This document shows positions 55,469 through 63,948 of a stretch of 64,000 nucleotides of DNA, in pieces. A program made the translations under genes and the position numbers. The notes beneath the pieces are model-generated. The model made no database searches, was not told the origin of the DNA, and saw only the letters and a list, made by a program, of their open reading frames with translations. Every line of letters begins with the position of its first letter. The stretch's first letter is position 1. This DNA is from Myxosarcina sp. GA_180221_E-2-1-MAG-40_15 (GTDB taxonomy: Bacteria; Cyanobacteriota; Cyanobacteriia; Cyanobacteriales; Xenococcaceae): assembly GCA_020692205.1 (NCBI GenBank), contig JAIMKV010000002.1, forward strand, positions 88,758 through 152,757. Direction: 5' to 3'.

Positions 55469-55696
55469 ATGTGTCCAACTACCTCCTCCCAGGGCGATTG
55501 CGTATTGTTGCCGAAAGCCGATGACGAATTGTCCTCAACTCAAAAACTAGCTTTCCAGGCAGTCGCTGACGATGAGTTGATGGAAGCATCTATTTCTCAA
55601 AGAGTTAGCAAGATCAAAAGCCATCTTTTTGACGAATATTGGTCTGAATTATTAGCTTATAGACAAGAAGTAGGCGCAAGCAGGAGGCACTCATGA
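55469..55696 (+). CDS. Small acidic hypothetical protein coupled to a CBS protein
   Basis: A 75-residue protein with a disordered acidic N-terminus (LPKADDELSSTQKLAFQAVADDELMEASI) and a helical end (RVSKIKSHLFDEYWSELLAYRQEVGA). I do not recognise it. The FDEYW stretch resembles the FDEYC start of the CP12 C-terminal loop in the nearby CBS-CP12 protein, but Cys residues are lacking. It overlaps the next gene by four bases (ATGA), so the two are translated together. Confidence 0.65.
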   Translation: MCPTTSSQGDCVLLPKADDELSSTQKLAFQAVADDELMEASISQRVSKIKSHLFDEYWSELLAYRQEVGASRRHS

Positions 55697-56187
55697 AGGC
55701 AACAGATATTATGACCAGCAAAGTCGTCACTATTGATGGTTTAGCAACTCTTACCGAGGCGGCGAGAGTGATGAAGCAGCATCATGTCAAAACTTTGATT
55801 GTCGATCGCACCTCAGAGCAAGATGCTTATGGTATCGTCACGGCAACTGACATTTCACAGGCGATCGCCAATGGCAAAGATCCAGCGATGACTTATGTTG
55901 GCGAAATTATGACTCAACCTTGTATTGTCGTCAACCCCGACTTAGCCGTAGAACATATTGCTAGGCTATTTGCCCAGGCTAAAATTCGCATCGCACCTGT
56001 AATTAAAGACAAACTACTTGGTGTTGTCTCACTAAGCGACATCATTACCAAAACCAATTGCTTAACTTCAAACCAGGTCAAATTTAGATCTGAGCGAACT
56101 TCCGAACTACCCGTAGATGAATTAATTGACCAGGAATGGGAAGTTGTGGACTGGGAAGGAGAATACGACAATTGGTGTAGTGGTTGA
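55693..56187 (+). CDS. CBS-pair domain protein
   Basis: A 164-residue protein made of a tandem CBS pair (about 1-60 and 68-125; MKATDIMTSKVVTID, GIVTATDISQAI, EIMTQPCIVVNPDL, GVVSLSDIITK) and a 40-residue acidic tail rich in Trp/Glu (DQEWEVVDWEGEYDNW). CBS pairs bind adenine nucleotides and sense energy charge. The tail recalls the end of the neighbouring CBS-CP12 protein but has no CP12 helix. Mycobacterial Hrp1, a DosR-regulated CBS protein, is a functional parallel. Confidence 0.9.
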   Translation: MKATDIMTSKVVTIDGLATLTEAARVMKQHHVKTLIVDRTSEQDAYGIVTATDISQAIANGKDPAMTYVGEIMTQPCIVVNPDLAVEHIARLFAQAKIRIAPVIKDKLLGVVSLSDIITKTNCLTSNQVKFRSERTSELPVDELIDQEWEVVDWEGEYDNWCSG

Positions 56188-56273
56188 AAATTCATGATCG
56201 CCTCACGCAGTCCAATGTTCTCCTCTGATATTACTAACTACCAAAACCCAACAAATACAAGGAGCAATACACC

Positions 56274-56918
56274 ATGAAAGTAGCAGATATTATGAGTAAA
56301 AAGGTCATAACTATTCGCAGTTTTGCCACAGTGGCTAATGCAGTTAAGTTGATGCGAGATCACAATCTCAATTCGCTGATTGTTGATCGCCTTGATGAAT
56401 CCGATAGCTATGGCATTGTAACTAAAACTGACATTATCTATAAAGTAGCAGCTAGAGGACTCGACCCCAAACAAGTGCGCGTCTGCGAAATTATGACTAA
56501 ACCTTGTATTGTCGTTAATCCCGATTTGAGTACTCAATCCGTGGCACAGCTTTTTGCTAATACTGGTATTCGTCGCGCCCCCATCATTAAAGACAAACTT
56601 CTGGGTATAATCTCCACCACCGATCTATTGCTCAAGAGTAACTTTGTTGAACAACCTCATGCTGTCTTAATTAAACAAACCATTGCCCAAAAAATCGCTG
56701 AAGCTCGTGAGATTTGTGCCGAACAAGGCTTTGCTTCTGATAACTGCGCCTTTGCTTGGGATGCTGTTGAAGAACTACAGGCACAAGAAGCACATGAACA
56801 AACTGACCAACTTAGAGCAACAGCTTTTGACGAATATTGCCAAGAACACCCAGATGAAGATATTTGGCGCTACGATCCTTGGTTTTGTCATTGGGAAGAA
56901 GCAGAACTACCAGTTTAG
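56274..56918 (+). CDS. CBS-CP12 fusion protein
   Basis: A 214-residue protein. The CBS pair covers about 1-122 (DIMSKKVITI, YGIVTKTDI, EIMTKPCIVVNPD, GIISTTDLLL). A CP12 domain follows: N-terminal Cys pair C148/C158 (REICAEQGFASDNCAF), the AWDAVEEL signature at 161-168, and a C-terminal loop with C189 and C205. CP12 normally locks phosphoribulokinase and GAPDH in the dark; the CBS part could add adenylate control. The C-terminal Cys spacing (15) is wider than the usual 8, so this disulfide may not form. It follows a CBS paralogue by 86 bp. Confidence 0.88.
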   Translation: MKVADIMSKKVITIRSFATVANAVKLMRDHNLNSLIVDRLDESDSYGIVTKTDIIYKVAARGLDPKQVRVCEIMTKPCIVVNPDLSTQSVAQLFANTGIRRAPIIKDKLLGIISTTDLLLKSNFVEQPHAVLIKQTIAQKIAEAREICAEQGFASDNCAFAWDAVEELQAQEAHEQTDQLRATAFDEYCQEHPDEDIWRYDPWFCHWEEAELPV

Positions 56919-56920
56919 AG

Positions 56921-56962
56921 AAGTCAGAAGTCAGAAGTCAGAAGTCAGAAGTCAAAAGTCAG
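56921..56962. repeat. Heptanucleotide tandem repeat, six AAGTCAG units
   Basis: Five AAGTCAG copies and one AAGTCAA, directly after the CBS-CP12 stop codon. Same unit as at 32656, on the opposite strand. Confidence 0.88.
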
Positions 56963-56975
56963 AAGCCACTAATCC

Positions 56976-56990
56976 TCACAAGTTCCTCAA
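56976..56990 (+). promoter_or_regulatory. Island motif copy 5
   Basis: TCACAAGTTCCTCAA, an exact match, about 170 bases before the first universal stress protein gene. A TTTAAAAT stretch follows at 56999 and could be the -10 region. Confidence 0.65.
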
Positions 56991-57100
56991 ATTACTGCTT
57001 TAAAATTTAACTATTAACTCTTAAGCATGACTAATTCACCTGTGTTTATATGTGTGCAATAGAGGTAAAAGTTCGCTCAGATACAATTTAAGCGTTCCCT

Positions 57101-57127
57101 GCCTCAAAAAGGCGGTGTGCCTGTCAC
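57101..57127. repeat. Degraded copy of the znuB hairpin repeat
   Basis: GCCTCAAAAAGGCGGTGTGC and the following CTGTCAC resemble the right half of the hairpin at 31513-31534 (AAAGGCGGTG, CCTGTGACC) with several changes. Its own short stem GCCT/AGGC remains. The relationship is suggestive only. Confidence 0.3.
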
Positions 57128-57160
57128 TCTTAATTCCTCATCTCCAAGAGGTATTTCTCA

Positions 57161-57709
57161 ATGTTTAACAAAATTATAGTAGCAATAGACTATTCGCCAA
57201 ACAATATACCTGTTTTTGACACAGCAGTATCCTTAGCTAAAAATACTGGTGCGATGTTAATGATCATGTACGTTTTGGCTGAAGAAGAACCAGGTTATCC
57301 TATGATCCCCAGCTATACTTATTATCCAATTTTGGATAATTATGATTACAATCTATATCGGAAAAAACTCGAAGATTATCAACAGCGAGGCATTAATTTC
57401 TTACAACAGAAAGCTAAAGAAGCAAAGTCAGCTGGGGTAAAGACAGAATTTAGCCAATTAACTGGCAATCCTGGGCGGTCAATTTGTGAACTAGCCAACA
57501 CCTGGACAGCAGATCTGATCGTGGTAGGTAGTCGCGGACTAAAAGGCTTACCAGAAATGTTTCTGGGCAGCGTTAGTAATTATGTAACCCATCATGCACC
57601 TTGTTCAGTTTTAATCGTCCGTTCTGGTATAGATTCTGAATCTGAAGGAACAGCCGAAGCAGAAAAAATTGTTAATCAGCAAGAATTTACTGCTAATCAA
57701 TCACCATAA
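57161..57709 (+). CDS. Universal stress protein (UspA family), copy 1
   Basis: A 182-residue USP with IVAIDYSPNN at the N-terminus and the ATP-binding signature GSRGLKGLPEMFLGSVSN with VTHHAPCSVLIV at the C-terminus. These G-2X-G-9X-G(S/T) proteins bind ATP and act in hypoxia, starvation and redox stress. A polar C-terminal tail of about 25 residues is extra. It is preceded by island motif copy 5 and followed closely by another USP. Confidence 0.93.
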   Translation: MFNKIIVAIDYSPNNIPVFDTAVSLAKNTGAMLMIMYVLAEEEPGYPMIPSYTYYPILDNYDYNLYRKKLEDYQQRGINFLQQKAKEAKSAGVKTEFSQLTGNPGRSICELANTWTADLIVVGSRGLKGLPEMFLGSVSNYVTHHAPCSVLIVRSGIDSESEGTAEAEKIVNQQEFTANQSP

Positions 57710-57757
57710 GCTACTAACGATTAAATTAACCCCCAAGCAGCAAAAGGAGTGAGAGAA

Positions 57758-58306
57758 ATGTTGACCAGGATCTTAGTAGCAATTGACCGTTCAGCAGTGA
57801 GTAGGCAAGTATTCGACCAAGCCCTAGCTTTAGCTAAAGCCACCTCAGCTGAACTAATTTTACTCCATGTATTGTCCACCGAAGAATCAGGCAGTCCGAT
57901 GATGTCTGCTTACTTTGTCCACTCCAAAGATCGTTGTCTTCATGTCGCACCGCAAATCATGCAACGAGCTAATGAAGTATCGTCTCGCGAATGGGAGACT
58001 TTCAAGCAAAAAGGCTTAGAATTACTGCGTTTCTATACTAAAAAAGCGATCGCATCTGGAGTAAAAACTGAATTTAGTCAGATTACTGGTCATCCTAGTT
58101 CAACTATCTGCGACTTTGCTCAATCTTGTCACGCCGATCTGATTATTATTGGTAGACGAGGGCATTCGGGTTTAAGCGAAATGCTTCTCGGTAGCGTCAG
58201 CAACTATGTGATTCATCATGCCCCCTGTTCGGTATTATTAGTTCACACTCTTGCACAAGAGCAGTCAGCTGCGGTAGAAAGCTACTCATCAGCAGCTTTT
58301 TATTGA
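57758..58306 (+). CDS. Universal stress protein (UspA family), copy 2
   Basis: A 182-residue USP from ATG 57758 (MLTRILVAIDRSAVSRQ). An AAGGAG site 8 bases upstream supports this start over the GTG at 57749. The ATP-binding GRRGHSGLSEMLLGSVSN and HHAPCSVLLV are intact. An insertion of about 20 residues (MMSAYFVHSKDRCLHVAPQIM) after the LLHVL strand sets it apart. It lies 48 bp after copy 1, so they form one operon. Confidence 0.93.
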   Translation: MLTRILVAIDRSAVSRQVFDQALALAKATSAELILLHVLSTEESGSPMMSAYFVHSKDRCLHVAPQIMQRANEVSSREWETFKQKGLELLRFYTKKAIASGVKTEFSQITGHPSSTICDFAQSCHADLIIIGRRGHSGLSEMLLGSVSNYVIHHAPCSVLLVHTLAQEQSAAVESYSSAAFY

Positions 58307-58388
58307 ATTGGCGATCGCAATTAACTGACTGTTACTTTGACCGCTCACCGCCTAGTGATTCTAGCTATTAGCTATTAGCAAAAAATCC

Positions 58389-58403
58389 TCACAAGTTCTT
58401 CAA
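58389..58403 (+). promoter_or_regulatory. Island motif copy 6
   Basis: TCACAAGTTCTTCAA, exact, 50 bases before the first DUF4327 gene. It is followed by GCTTTTTGAC and an inverted repeat ATCTTA-AACC-TAAGAT at 58415-58430. The whole block is similar to that before the second DUF4327 gene. Confidence 0.75.
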
Positions 58404-58453
58404 GCTTTTTGACTATCTTAAACCTAAGATCGAATTAACCAGTGAGGTACATA

Positions 58454-58663
58454 ATGACTATCAAACTTGATTATTCTCTCGGTGAAATTAAAGCTGAAGT
58501 TCGCCATTTAGTCGAAATAGACATGATTGATCGCCAACAGCTAATTTATGCTCTGAGTCAGTTTTTTCCCGCAGGGGAATGGGCTTTAGTTGAATGCGAA
58601 TTAGAAACTAATGGCTATTCACTGGCAACTAATAGTATCGCCGATCTTTTGGCTGAAGACTAA
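58454..58663 (+). CDS. DUF4327 family small protein, copy 1
   Basis: A 69-residue acidic protein (MTIKLDYSLGEIKAEVRHLVE, ALSQFFPAGEWALVECELE, SIADLLAED) of the cyanobacterial DUF4327 family, function unknown. The ATG at 58454 has a GAGG site 7 bases away; the GTG at 58442 is less likely. It is a close paralogue of the next gene, and the promoter block has been duplicated with it. Confidence 0.82.
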   Translation: MTIKLDYSLGEIKAEVRHLVEIDMIDRQQLIYALSQFFPAGEWALVECELETNGYSLATNSIADLLAED

Positions 58664-58781
58664 CTTGCAGTAGTTTTTAATTGAATGGACTACGCTATGG
58701 TTAGCTGTTAGCTACAGAAGCGCATTCACTTGAGTAGATTTTTCCAGGTTTGATTATTTGATTAGCAACATTTTCAATTGC

Positions 58782-58796
58782 TCACAAGTTCTTCAA
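58782..58796 (+). promoter_or_regulatory. Island motif copy 7
   Basis: TCACAAGTTCTTCAA, exact, 50 bases before the second DUF4327 gene, identical in core and spacing to copy 6. Confidence 0.75.
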
Positions 58797-58846
58797 GCTT
58801 ATTTCGTATCTTCAATGTGAGAGCGAATTAACTAAAGAGGTGCATC

Positions 58847-59068
58847 ATGGCTGTCAAAGTCGATTATTCGATCGGTGAAATTAAAGATGAAGCTCGTCAG
58901 CTGGTTGAAACAGGCAAAGTTGATCCTCATCAGCCAATCTATGTTCTTTGTCAGTTCATTCCACCAAGGGAATGGATTTGCGTTGAATGTGAGTTGGAAA
59001 GAAATGATTATCTATTAAGAGATCATATCTGCGATCTTTTGGCCAAAGACTCATGGGAAGAAGATTAG
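58847..59068 (+). CDS. DUF4327 family small protein, copy 2
   Basis: A 73-residue protein (MAVKVDYSIGEIKDEARQLVE, YVLCQFIPPREWICVECELERNDYLLRDHICDLLAKD). It is the more typical family member: PREWICVECEL and LLRDHICDLLA agree with the consensus I know for DUF4327. Three cysteines are present. The ATG has an AGAGG site. Function is unknown; the paired motif suggests stress control. Confidence 0.85.
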   Translation: MAVKVDYSIGEIKDEARQLVETGKVDPHQPIYVLCQFIPPREWICVECELERNDYLLRDHICDLLAKDSWEED

Positions 59069-59228
59069 AGAGGCAATACTACTGGTCAATTATTAATAAT
59101 TATCAACTAGTAAGCAAAGTTATCTCTCAATTTAGTTAAGCAGGGTAGGAAAAGTGAGGCAGTTGAGCAGTTAAGAGGAGAGAAATACCAATCTTGTCCG
59201 CACAATATTAATTAGTGAGGTTGAACTC

Positions 59229-59762
59229 ATGGCGCAAGTGTTAGACCTAAATGAACTCAAATCTGGAAAACAGACTTCAATGACAGCTAGGAATCTGAAA
59301 GCAGCATATAAATCGGGTCAAAGAGATTTTTCGCGATCGCAATTACTAAATGTCTGTCTGCATAAAGCGCAGTTGGCAGATATTAATCTGAGCGATGCTT
59401 ATCTTAATCGGGCTGTTTTGAGCAAAGCTAATTTAGAACGGGCTTTTTTGAATCGAACTCTGCTTTATGCCGCAAATTTAGCCAAAGCACGGCTATATAG
59501 AGCTAGTTTAATTGAGGCAAATTTAGAGCAGACCAACTTAAGCAATACTACCCTCAACCATGCCAATCTGCATGGAGCTAATTTAAGCCACGCCAATCTA
59601 GAACGCGCTCATCTGGTTTGGGCAAATCTACGAGAAGCTAATTTAAATAATGCCAACCTCAAGGGCGCAGATTTAAGTGGTGCGAAGTTCTGTCGGACGA
59701 TTATGCCTGATGGAAGTATGAGAAATGATCATTGTGAGTTACCTCAAGCGGGATTGAGTTAG
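59229..59762 (+). CDS. Pentapeptide repeat protein
   Basis: A 177-residue protein with about 24 A(N/D/H)L-type pentapeptides from about residue 42 to 162 (SKANLERAFLNRTLLYAANL, SHANLERAHLVWANLREANL). These fold as a right-handed beta-helix. No enzymatic domain is attached. Two cysteines lie near the C-terminus (FCRTIM, HCELP). No island motif precedes it. Function unknown; some relatives protect gyrase. Confidence 0.92.
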   Translation: MAQVLDLNELKSGKQTSMTARNLKAAYKSGQRDFSRSQLLNVCLHKAQLADINLSDAYLNRAVLSKANLERAFLNRTLLYAANLAKARLYRASLIEANLEQTNLSNTTLNHANLHGANLSHANLERAHLVWANLREANLNNANLKGADLSGAKFCRTIMPDGSMRNDHCELPQAGLS

Positions 59763-59854
59763 TTACCAGTCTACCTGAGGTTTGATTGAAAACCCCGACT
59801 AGATACTGACTACTGACAACTTGAGCCAAGCGGATGCTATTACAGGGAAAGAAA

Positions 59855-61402
59855 ATGAGAAATTTTGACTATGTAATTTTGGGTGCAGGGCTGGGGGGAC
59901 TTTCAGCAGCAGCTTGTTTGACTCGCCAGGGATATCGAGTGGCCGTATTAGAACAGCATTATTTGCCTGGAGGTTGTTGCCATACTTTTAGCTATGGTGA
60001 CTATAGTTTTTGTGCCGATGTTCACTATATTTATCAATGTGGTGAGGGACAGGCGCTTAAACAATTTTTGAACTATATCGATCGCGATGTTCCTTTTAAT
60101 TCCCTCGATCCAGACTGTATCGACAGGGTGATTACTCCAGAGGTTGATTTTCGGATTCCTTTAGATTGGGAGAAATTACGCGCTCGTCTCATCGCTACTT
60201 TTCCTGAAGAAACTAGAGGCATTAATCTTTACTGCGACGAAATTAAGCAGTTACATCGAGAATTAAGACAATTAACTCAACAGGTTCGTTGGTATGATTT
60301 AGATTGGTCTGATTGGTTATCTTTGCCGAAATACTGGCATCTATTTACTAGACGCAACTGGACGCTACAAGATCTTTACGATCACACCGGATTATCGCCC
60401 AAACTACAGGCACTATTAGCAGGACAAAGTGGTGATTATGGTTTACCCCCCGCAGAAATTGCTTTAATTACGCATACATCTCTAGTTTGGGACTATTCAG
60501 AAGGTGCTTATTATCCTCAGCATCATTTTCAACACTTAGTTAATAGTATTGTCTCAATGATTACCGAAGGCGGTGGGACAGTTAAATTTTCGACTCCAGT
60601 ACAGCACATTGAAGTCGATAATCATCAGGTAGTAAGCGTAACCGCAGGAGGCGAAACCTATCAAGCAGACAACGCCTATATCAGCGATCTCGATCCCAAA
60701 CTAACGGTCAAATTAATGCATGATTCTCTGGCTTTAAGCAAACAGGAACATCACCGCCTGACCGATTATGAATACTCTGCTAGTGCATTTAATATTTATC
60801 TTGGTCTTGATTCACAATTCGAGCCTCATGACTACGGCATCGGCAACTGGAATATCTGGTACTACCCCAACGGTAATCTAAATCAAGCTTATCAACAGCA
60901 GCTAGAAGGAAATTTAGAACATCCTTGGATCTTTTTATCTTGTCCTACATTGAAGTCTGATCAACCAGGAATGGCACCTGAGGGGAATCATGTTTTGGAA
61001 ATTACTACCGTCTGTCCCTACGAGCCATTCAAAAAACTTCATCAAACAGATTTAGCCGCCTATAAAATTCAAAAACGAGCCGTGTATCAAGAATTAATGA
61101 ACAGCGTTCGCGATCTAATTCCTGACCTAGATCAGTATATTCGGCTGAAAATTTATGGTACACCTACTACCAGTGAATTTTATCTCGGACAGCCTGAAGG
61201 TAATATGTATGGTGCGAAACTGATTCCTCAACAAATTGGTTTGAATCGTCTGGGTTATAAAACTGAATTACCTAATCTATTCCTCGTCGGTGCAACTGCT
61301 GGTTACCCTAGCGTTCCAGGAGTGATTAGCAATGGTATGGATGTAGCGGAATTATTAACAGGTCAATCAATTCGTAGTCCGCAGTTGGTGGTTAGTCGTT
61401 AA
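59855..61402 (+). CDS. CrtI/phytoene desaturase-like FAD-dependent oxidoreductase
   Basis: A 515-residue protein with the dinucleotide fold at the N-terminus (YVILGAGLGGLSAAACL, residues 5-21), LEQHYLPGGCCHTF, and the C-terminal FAD-binding LFLVGATAGYPSVPGVISNG. It belongs to the CrtI/CrtO/CrtH/retinol saturase superfamily; the GGCCHTF region is nearer the isomerase/saturase side than true phytoene desaturases. Start ATG 59855 is preferred over 59834 because AGGGA lies 8 bases before it. The substrate is probably a polyene or other lipid. Confidence 0.86.
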   Translation: MRNFDYVILGAGLGGLSAAACLTRQGYRVAVLEQHYLPGGCCHTFSYGDYSFCADVHYIYQCGEGQALKQFLNYIDRDVPFNSLDPDCIDRVITPEVDFRIPLDWEKLRARLIATFPEETRGINLYCDEIKQLHRELRQLTQQVRWYDLDWSDWLSLPKYWHLFTRRNWTLQDLYDHTGLSPKLQALLAGQSGDYGLPPAEIALITHTSLVWDYSEGAYYPQHHFQHLVNSIVSMITEGGGTVKFSTPVQHIEVDNHQVVSVTAGGETYQADNAYISDLDPKLTVKLMHDSLALSKQEHHRLTDYEYSASAFNIYLGLDSQFEPHDYGIGNWNIWYYPNGNLNQAYQQQLEGNLEHPWIFLSCPTLKSDQPGMAPEGNHVLEITTVCPYEPFKKLHQTDLAAYKIQKRAVYQELMNSVRDLIPDLDQYIRLKIYGTPTTSEFYLGQPEGNMYGAKLIPQQIGLNRLGYKTELPNLFLVGATAGYPSVPGVISNGMDVAELLTGQSIRSPQLVVSR

Positions 61403-61569
61403 TCATCCAGCAGTTTTAGCTTGGGTAGACCAGATTAATTGATTGAAGTAATCGGTGTATCAGTTCTATTCAACCAAAAAGCACCGTAAATTCTGGCGAA
61501 TTAGATCAAGTAATCGAGCCAAACCAGACTTAGCCTAACTTGATTAAGAGGAAATTGAGGAAATTTAAG

Positions 61570-62094
61570 ATGTTCAACAAAATTTTAGTCGCATTAGATC
61601 GCTCTTTGGAAGCAGGGTCAGTTTTGGATTTTGCTTTATCTATAGCTCAACCAAAAATAAGTGAAATATTGCTGCTGCATTTTATTGATTGGCAAATGCA
61701 GGACGTATCTCCTTGGGTTGGTCTTGGTACTCTGTACGATATTAATGTATCAGGCGAGCGCTATGATTGGAGTCGTCAGCGTCTGCAACAAGAAGTTGAA
61801 ACCAGTAAAGACTGGCTGGACACTCTGAGCAAGCAAGCTCAACTACAAGATCTCAATCTTTCCTATAAATATGAATGTCGGGTAGGCAACTGCAATTTGG
61901 GCATCGGCGATTGTGCTAAGGAATGGGGTGCAGATTTAATTGTAATTGGTCGTAGAGGTCATCGAAGCATCTCAGAAATATTTTTGGGTAGCGTTAGCAA
62001 TTATGTGATTCACCATGCACCCTGTTCGGTTTTAGTCGTTCAAGATAGTAAAACTGCGCCAACCGATCAATTGCTTGACGCGGCTGAGATTTAG
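61570..62094 (+). CDS. Universal stress protein (UspA family), copy 3
   Basis: A 174-residue USP (MFNKILVALDRSLEAGSV) with the ATP-binding GRRGHRSISEIFLGSVSN and HHAPCSVLVV. The ATG at 61570 has a GAGG site 9 bases away; the frame is open to a TTG at 61540. The first 30 residues of the fold contain a Trp-rich loop (FIDWQMQDVSPWVG). It lies 10 bp before the next membrane-protein gene and is likely co-transcribed. Confidence 0.92.
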   Translation: MFNKILVALDRSLEAGSVLDFALSIAQPKISEILLLHFIDWQMQDVSPWVGLGTLYDINVSGERYDWSRQRLQQEVETSKDWLDTLSKQAQLQDLNLSYKYECRVGNCNLGIGDCAKEWGADLIVIGRRGHRSISEIFLGSVSNYVIHHAPCSVLVVQDSKTAPTDQLLDAAEI

Positions 62095-62104
62095 AGGTTG
62101 TACC

Positions 62105-62569
62105 ATGGCAAGAATAAATCCGATCAACTACCGAGAAAAAATTATTGCTTTGTGGACGATATTTCTTTTGGGGCTACTATTTCATACTCAACTAGCTTTG
62201 ATGCCTTTGTTTCATGGGATCGATGTGACGATGATGGGTCATCTCGATCAGGAAACGGCGACTATGGCAGAGATAACGCCTATTTTATGGGGAATGTTAG
62301 GGTTTTTTATGGTCCCCATGCTAGCGATTATGGCTACGGCTTTTTATAATTTTAAACGCTACCGAATGTTTCATTTTGGTTTGACGTTACTGTATACAGT
62401 TCTAAATTTTATTCACTTGGTTGCCGATTTACTTGTCGATCCGATTGCTTGGTATCAGATTGTCCTGATGGTTCTGCTATTTAGCGTTGGCATTCTCTTA
62501 AATATTGTTGCCTACCAGTGGATGCAAATTAGTTTTACTCGCCGCAAAATAACTCCAATAACTGATTGA
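62105..62569 (+). CDS. Four-TM membrane protein of unknown function
   Basis: A 154-residue protein with four clear hydrophobic helices (about 13-32, 57-82, 90-112, 117-140). The N-terminal region has HTQLALMPLFHGIDVTMMGH, with several His and Met residues that might bind metal or heme. I do not recognise the family. The ATG at 62105 has an AGAGG site; an upstream TTG start at 62075 would overlap the USP gene. It is convergent with pfkA. Confidence 0.75.
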   Translation: MARINPINYREKIIALWTIFLLGLLFHTQLALMPLFHGIDVTMMGHLDQETATMAEITPILWGMLGFFMVPMLAIMATAFYNFKRYRMFHFGLTLLYTVLNFIHLVADLLVDPIAWYQIVLMVLLFSVGILLNIVAYQWMQISFTRRKITPITD

Positions 62570-62577
62570 AATTCGCT

Positions 62578-63744
62578 TTAAACTGTCTGCTTCCAGGAGT
62601 TACCTAAATAAATACCGAGCGATCGCGCTGTCTGAACTAAAAACCCCTCAGCATCGACGGGATTAGGACAAATACCTAGTCGGTGACTTTGTTTGATTTG
62701 GCTCACAACTTTATCTAAGGACTGGATTTGTACTGCGCCATTGTGCCAGACTACCAGCTGGTTATATTGATCTGCCGCAATTAAATCTATGGCTTTTTTG
62801 GCAAAGGTAGCAGCTAACAGGCGATCATAGGACGAAGGTGTCCCGCTACGTTGAATATGACCTAAAACTGTCGCTCGCGTTTCAATCTTATTTAGCTCGC
62901 AAAATTCTGGTTTGCCAGTCAAGCAAAGTCGCTGACTAACCTGATCGATTTGTTGTGCTAAGTAATCGCCAATCGCTTTTTGTCTTTCACCTACGTGATT
63001 TTTAACTCCTTCAGCAATAACCACCAAAGCAAACTTACGTCCTGTCCAACGTAATTTGGCAAGGCGAATGCAGAGATTGATAATTAGATTTTCATCGATT
63101 TGTGGCGTGAGTTCGGGAATTAAAATAATATCTGCGCCACCAGCAATACCAGCATGGAGTGCCAAGTGACCAGCATTGCGTCCCATTACTTCAACAATCA
63201 TCGTGCGATCGTGACTAGCAGCGGTAAAGGTAAGATCGTAAAGTGCAGCAGTTACTTTGTTGACCGCTGTATCAAAGCCAACTGATCGCTCAGTAAAAGG
63301 TACATCGTTGTCGATGGTTTTGGGAATGGCGACGATCTTCCATTTTCCTTGTTGTGCCAGATCGTAAATAATCCCTAAGCTGCCATCTCCCCCAACTGCG
63401 ATCAAAGCATCGAGTTTTAAGTCTTGATAACCTTGAATGATGGTTTTGGCGATCGCTTTGTCTTGGGGATTGCCTTTACTCAGCGAGCCTAAAATACTGC
63501 CGCTGAGAAATTGTAGAATATCAATTCCATGCAGTAATCCTGGAAGATCGTAACCATTTTCTTTGAGTTTTAAATCATTTGACTGGCATTTTCCAGTTTC
63601 TAATCTCAGAAAACCTTCTGTCCCATAGGGAATGCCATATACTTCCCATCTTTGTTGACTGGCGCACTTAACTACTGCGCGGATTATGGCATTTAAACCC
63701 GGACAGTCTCCACCACTGGTTAAAATTCCGATTCTTTTATTCAT
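62578..63744 (-). CDS. pfkA: 6-phosphofructokinase
   Basis: A 388-residue PfkA-type enzyme that commits fructose-6-phosphate to glycolysis. [21 protein letters not shown] begins at ATG 63744 (a TTG at 63789 would add 15 residues). VGGDGSL carries Gly at the position that marks ATP-type enzymes, while IPKTIDND carries Lys at the position that marks PPi types, so the donor is of the mixed G/K group, which in actinobacteria uses [20 protein letters not shown] and [16 protein letters not shown] regions are intact. Glycolysis in the dark and anoxia is consistent with the island. Confidence 0.92.
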   Translation of the reverse strand: MNKRIGILTSGGDCPGLNAIIRAVVKCASQQRWEVYGIPYGTEGFLRLETGKCQSNDLKLKENGYDLPGLLHGIDILQFLSGSILGSLSKGNPQDKAIAKTIIQGYQDLKLDALIAVGGDGSLGIIYDLAQQGKWKIVAIPKTIDNDVPFTERSVGFDTAVNKVTAALYDLTFTAASHDRTMIVEVMGRNAGHLALHAGIAGGADIILIPELTPQIDENLIINLCIRLAKLRWTGRKFALVVIAEGVKNHVGERQKAIGDYLAQQIDQVSQRLCLTGKPEFCELNKIETRATVLGHIQRSGTPSSYDRLLAATFAKKAIDLIAADQYNQLVVWHNGAVQIQSLDKVVSQIKQSHRLGICPNPVDAEGFLVQTARSLGIYLGNSWKQTV

Positions 63745-63948
63745 CTGTGCATTGTTAGTGGTTACAGCTAACGAGGAACTAATCCCCAAGCAGGTTCATA
63801 AGTTTGTACCGCTTTTAGATCACAAATACCACTCTCTAGCTGCAATATCTTCAGTTCTAAAAGCGATCGCTATTCTCATCCCAAATAAGCGATGGATTTA
63901 TCTACCATTGGTTTGTCCTTAATTTATAGCTGAAACTACCAGAATTTT
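63745..63948 (-). promoter_or_regulatory. Leader region of pfkA with inverted repeat
   Basis: Between the pfkA start and motif copy 8 lies a 10-bp inverted repeat CGCTTTTAGA (63810-63819) and TCTAAAAGCG (63856-63865) with a 36-base loop. On the minus strand a TATAAATT stretch follows the motif. The gap is otherwise gene-free. Confidence 0.4.

Noticed and set aside
56683..57003. 106-residue frame overlapping the CBS-CP12 gene
   Set aside because: It is a +1 shadow that ends in translated heptad repeats.
62098..62349. 83-residue alternative frame over the four-TM protein
   Set aside because: Shadow frame; the overlapping frame has a ribosome site and four clear helices.
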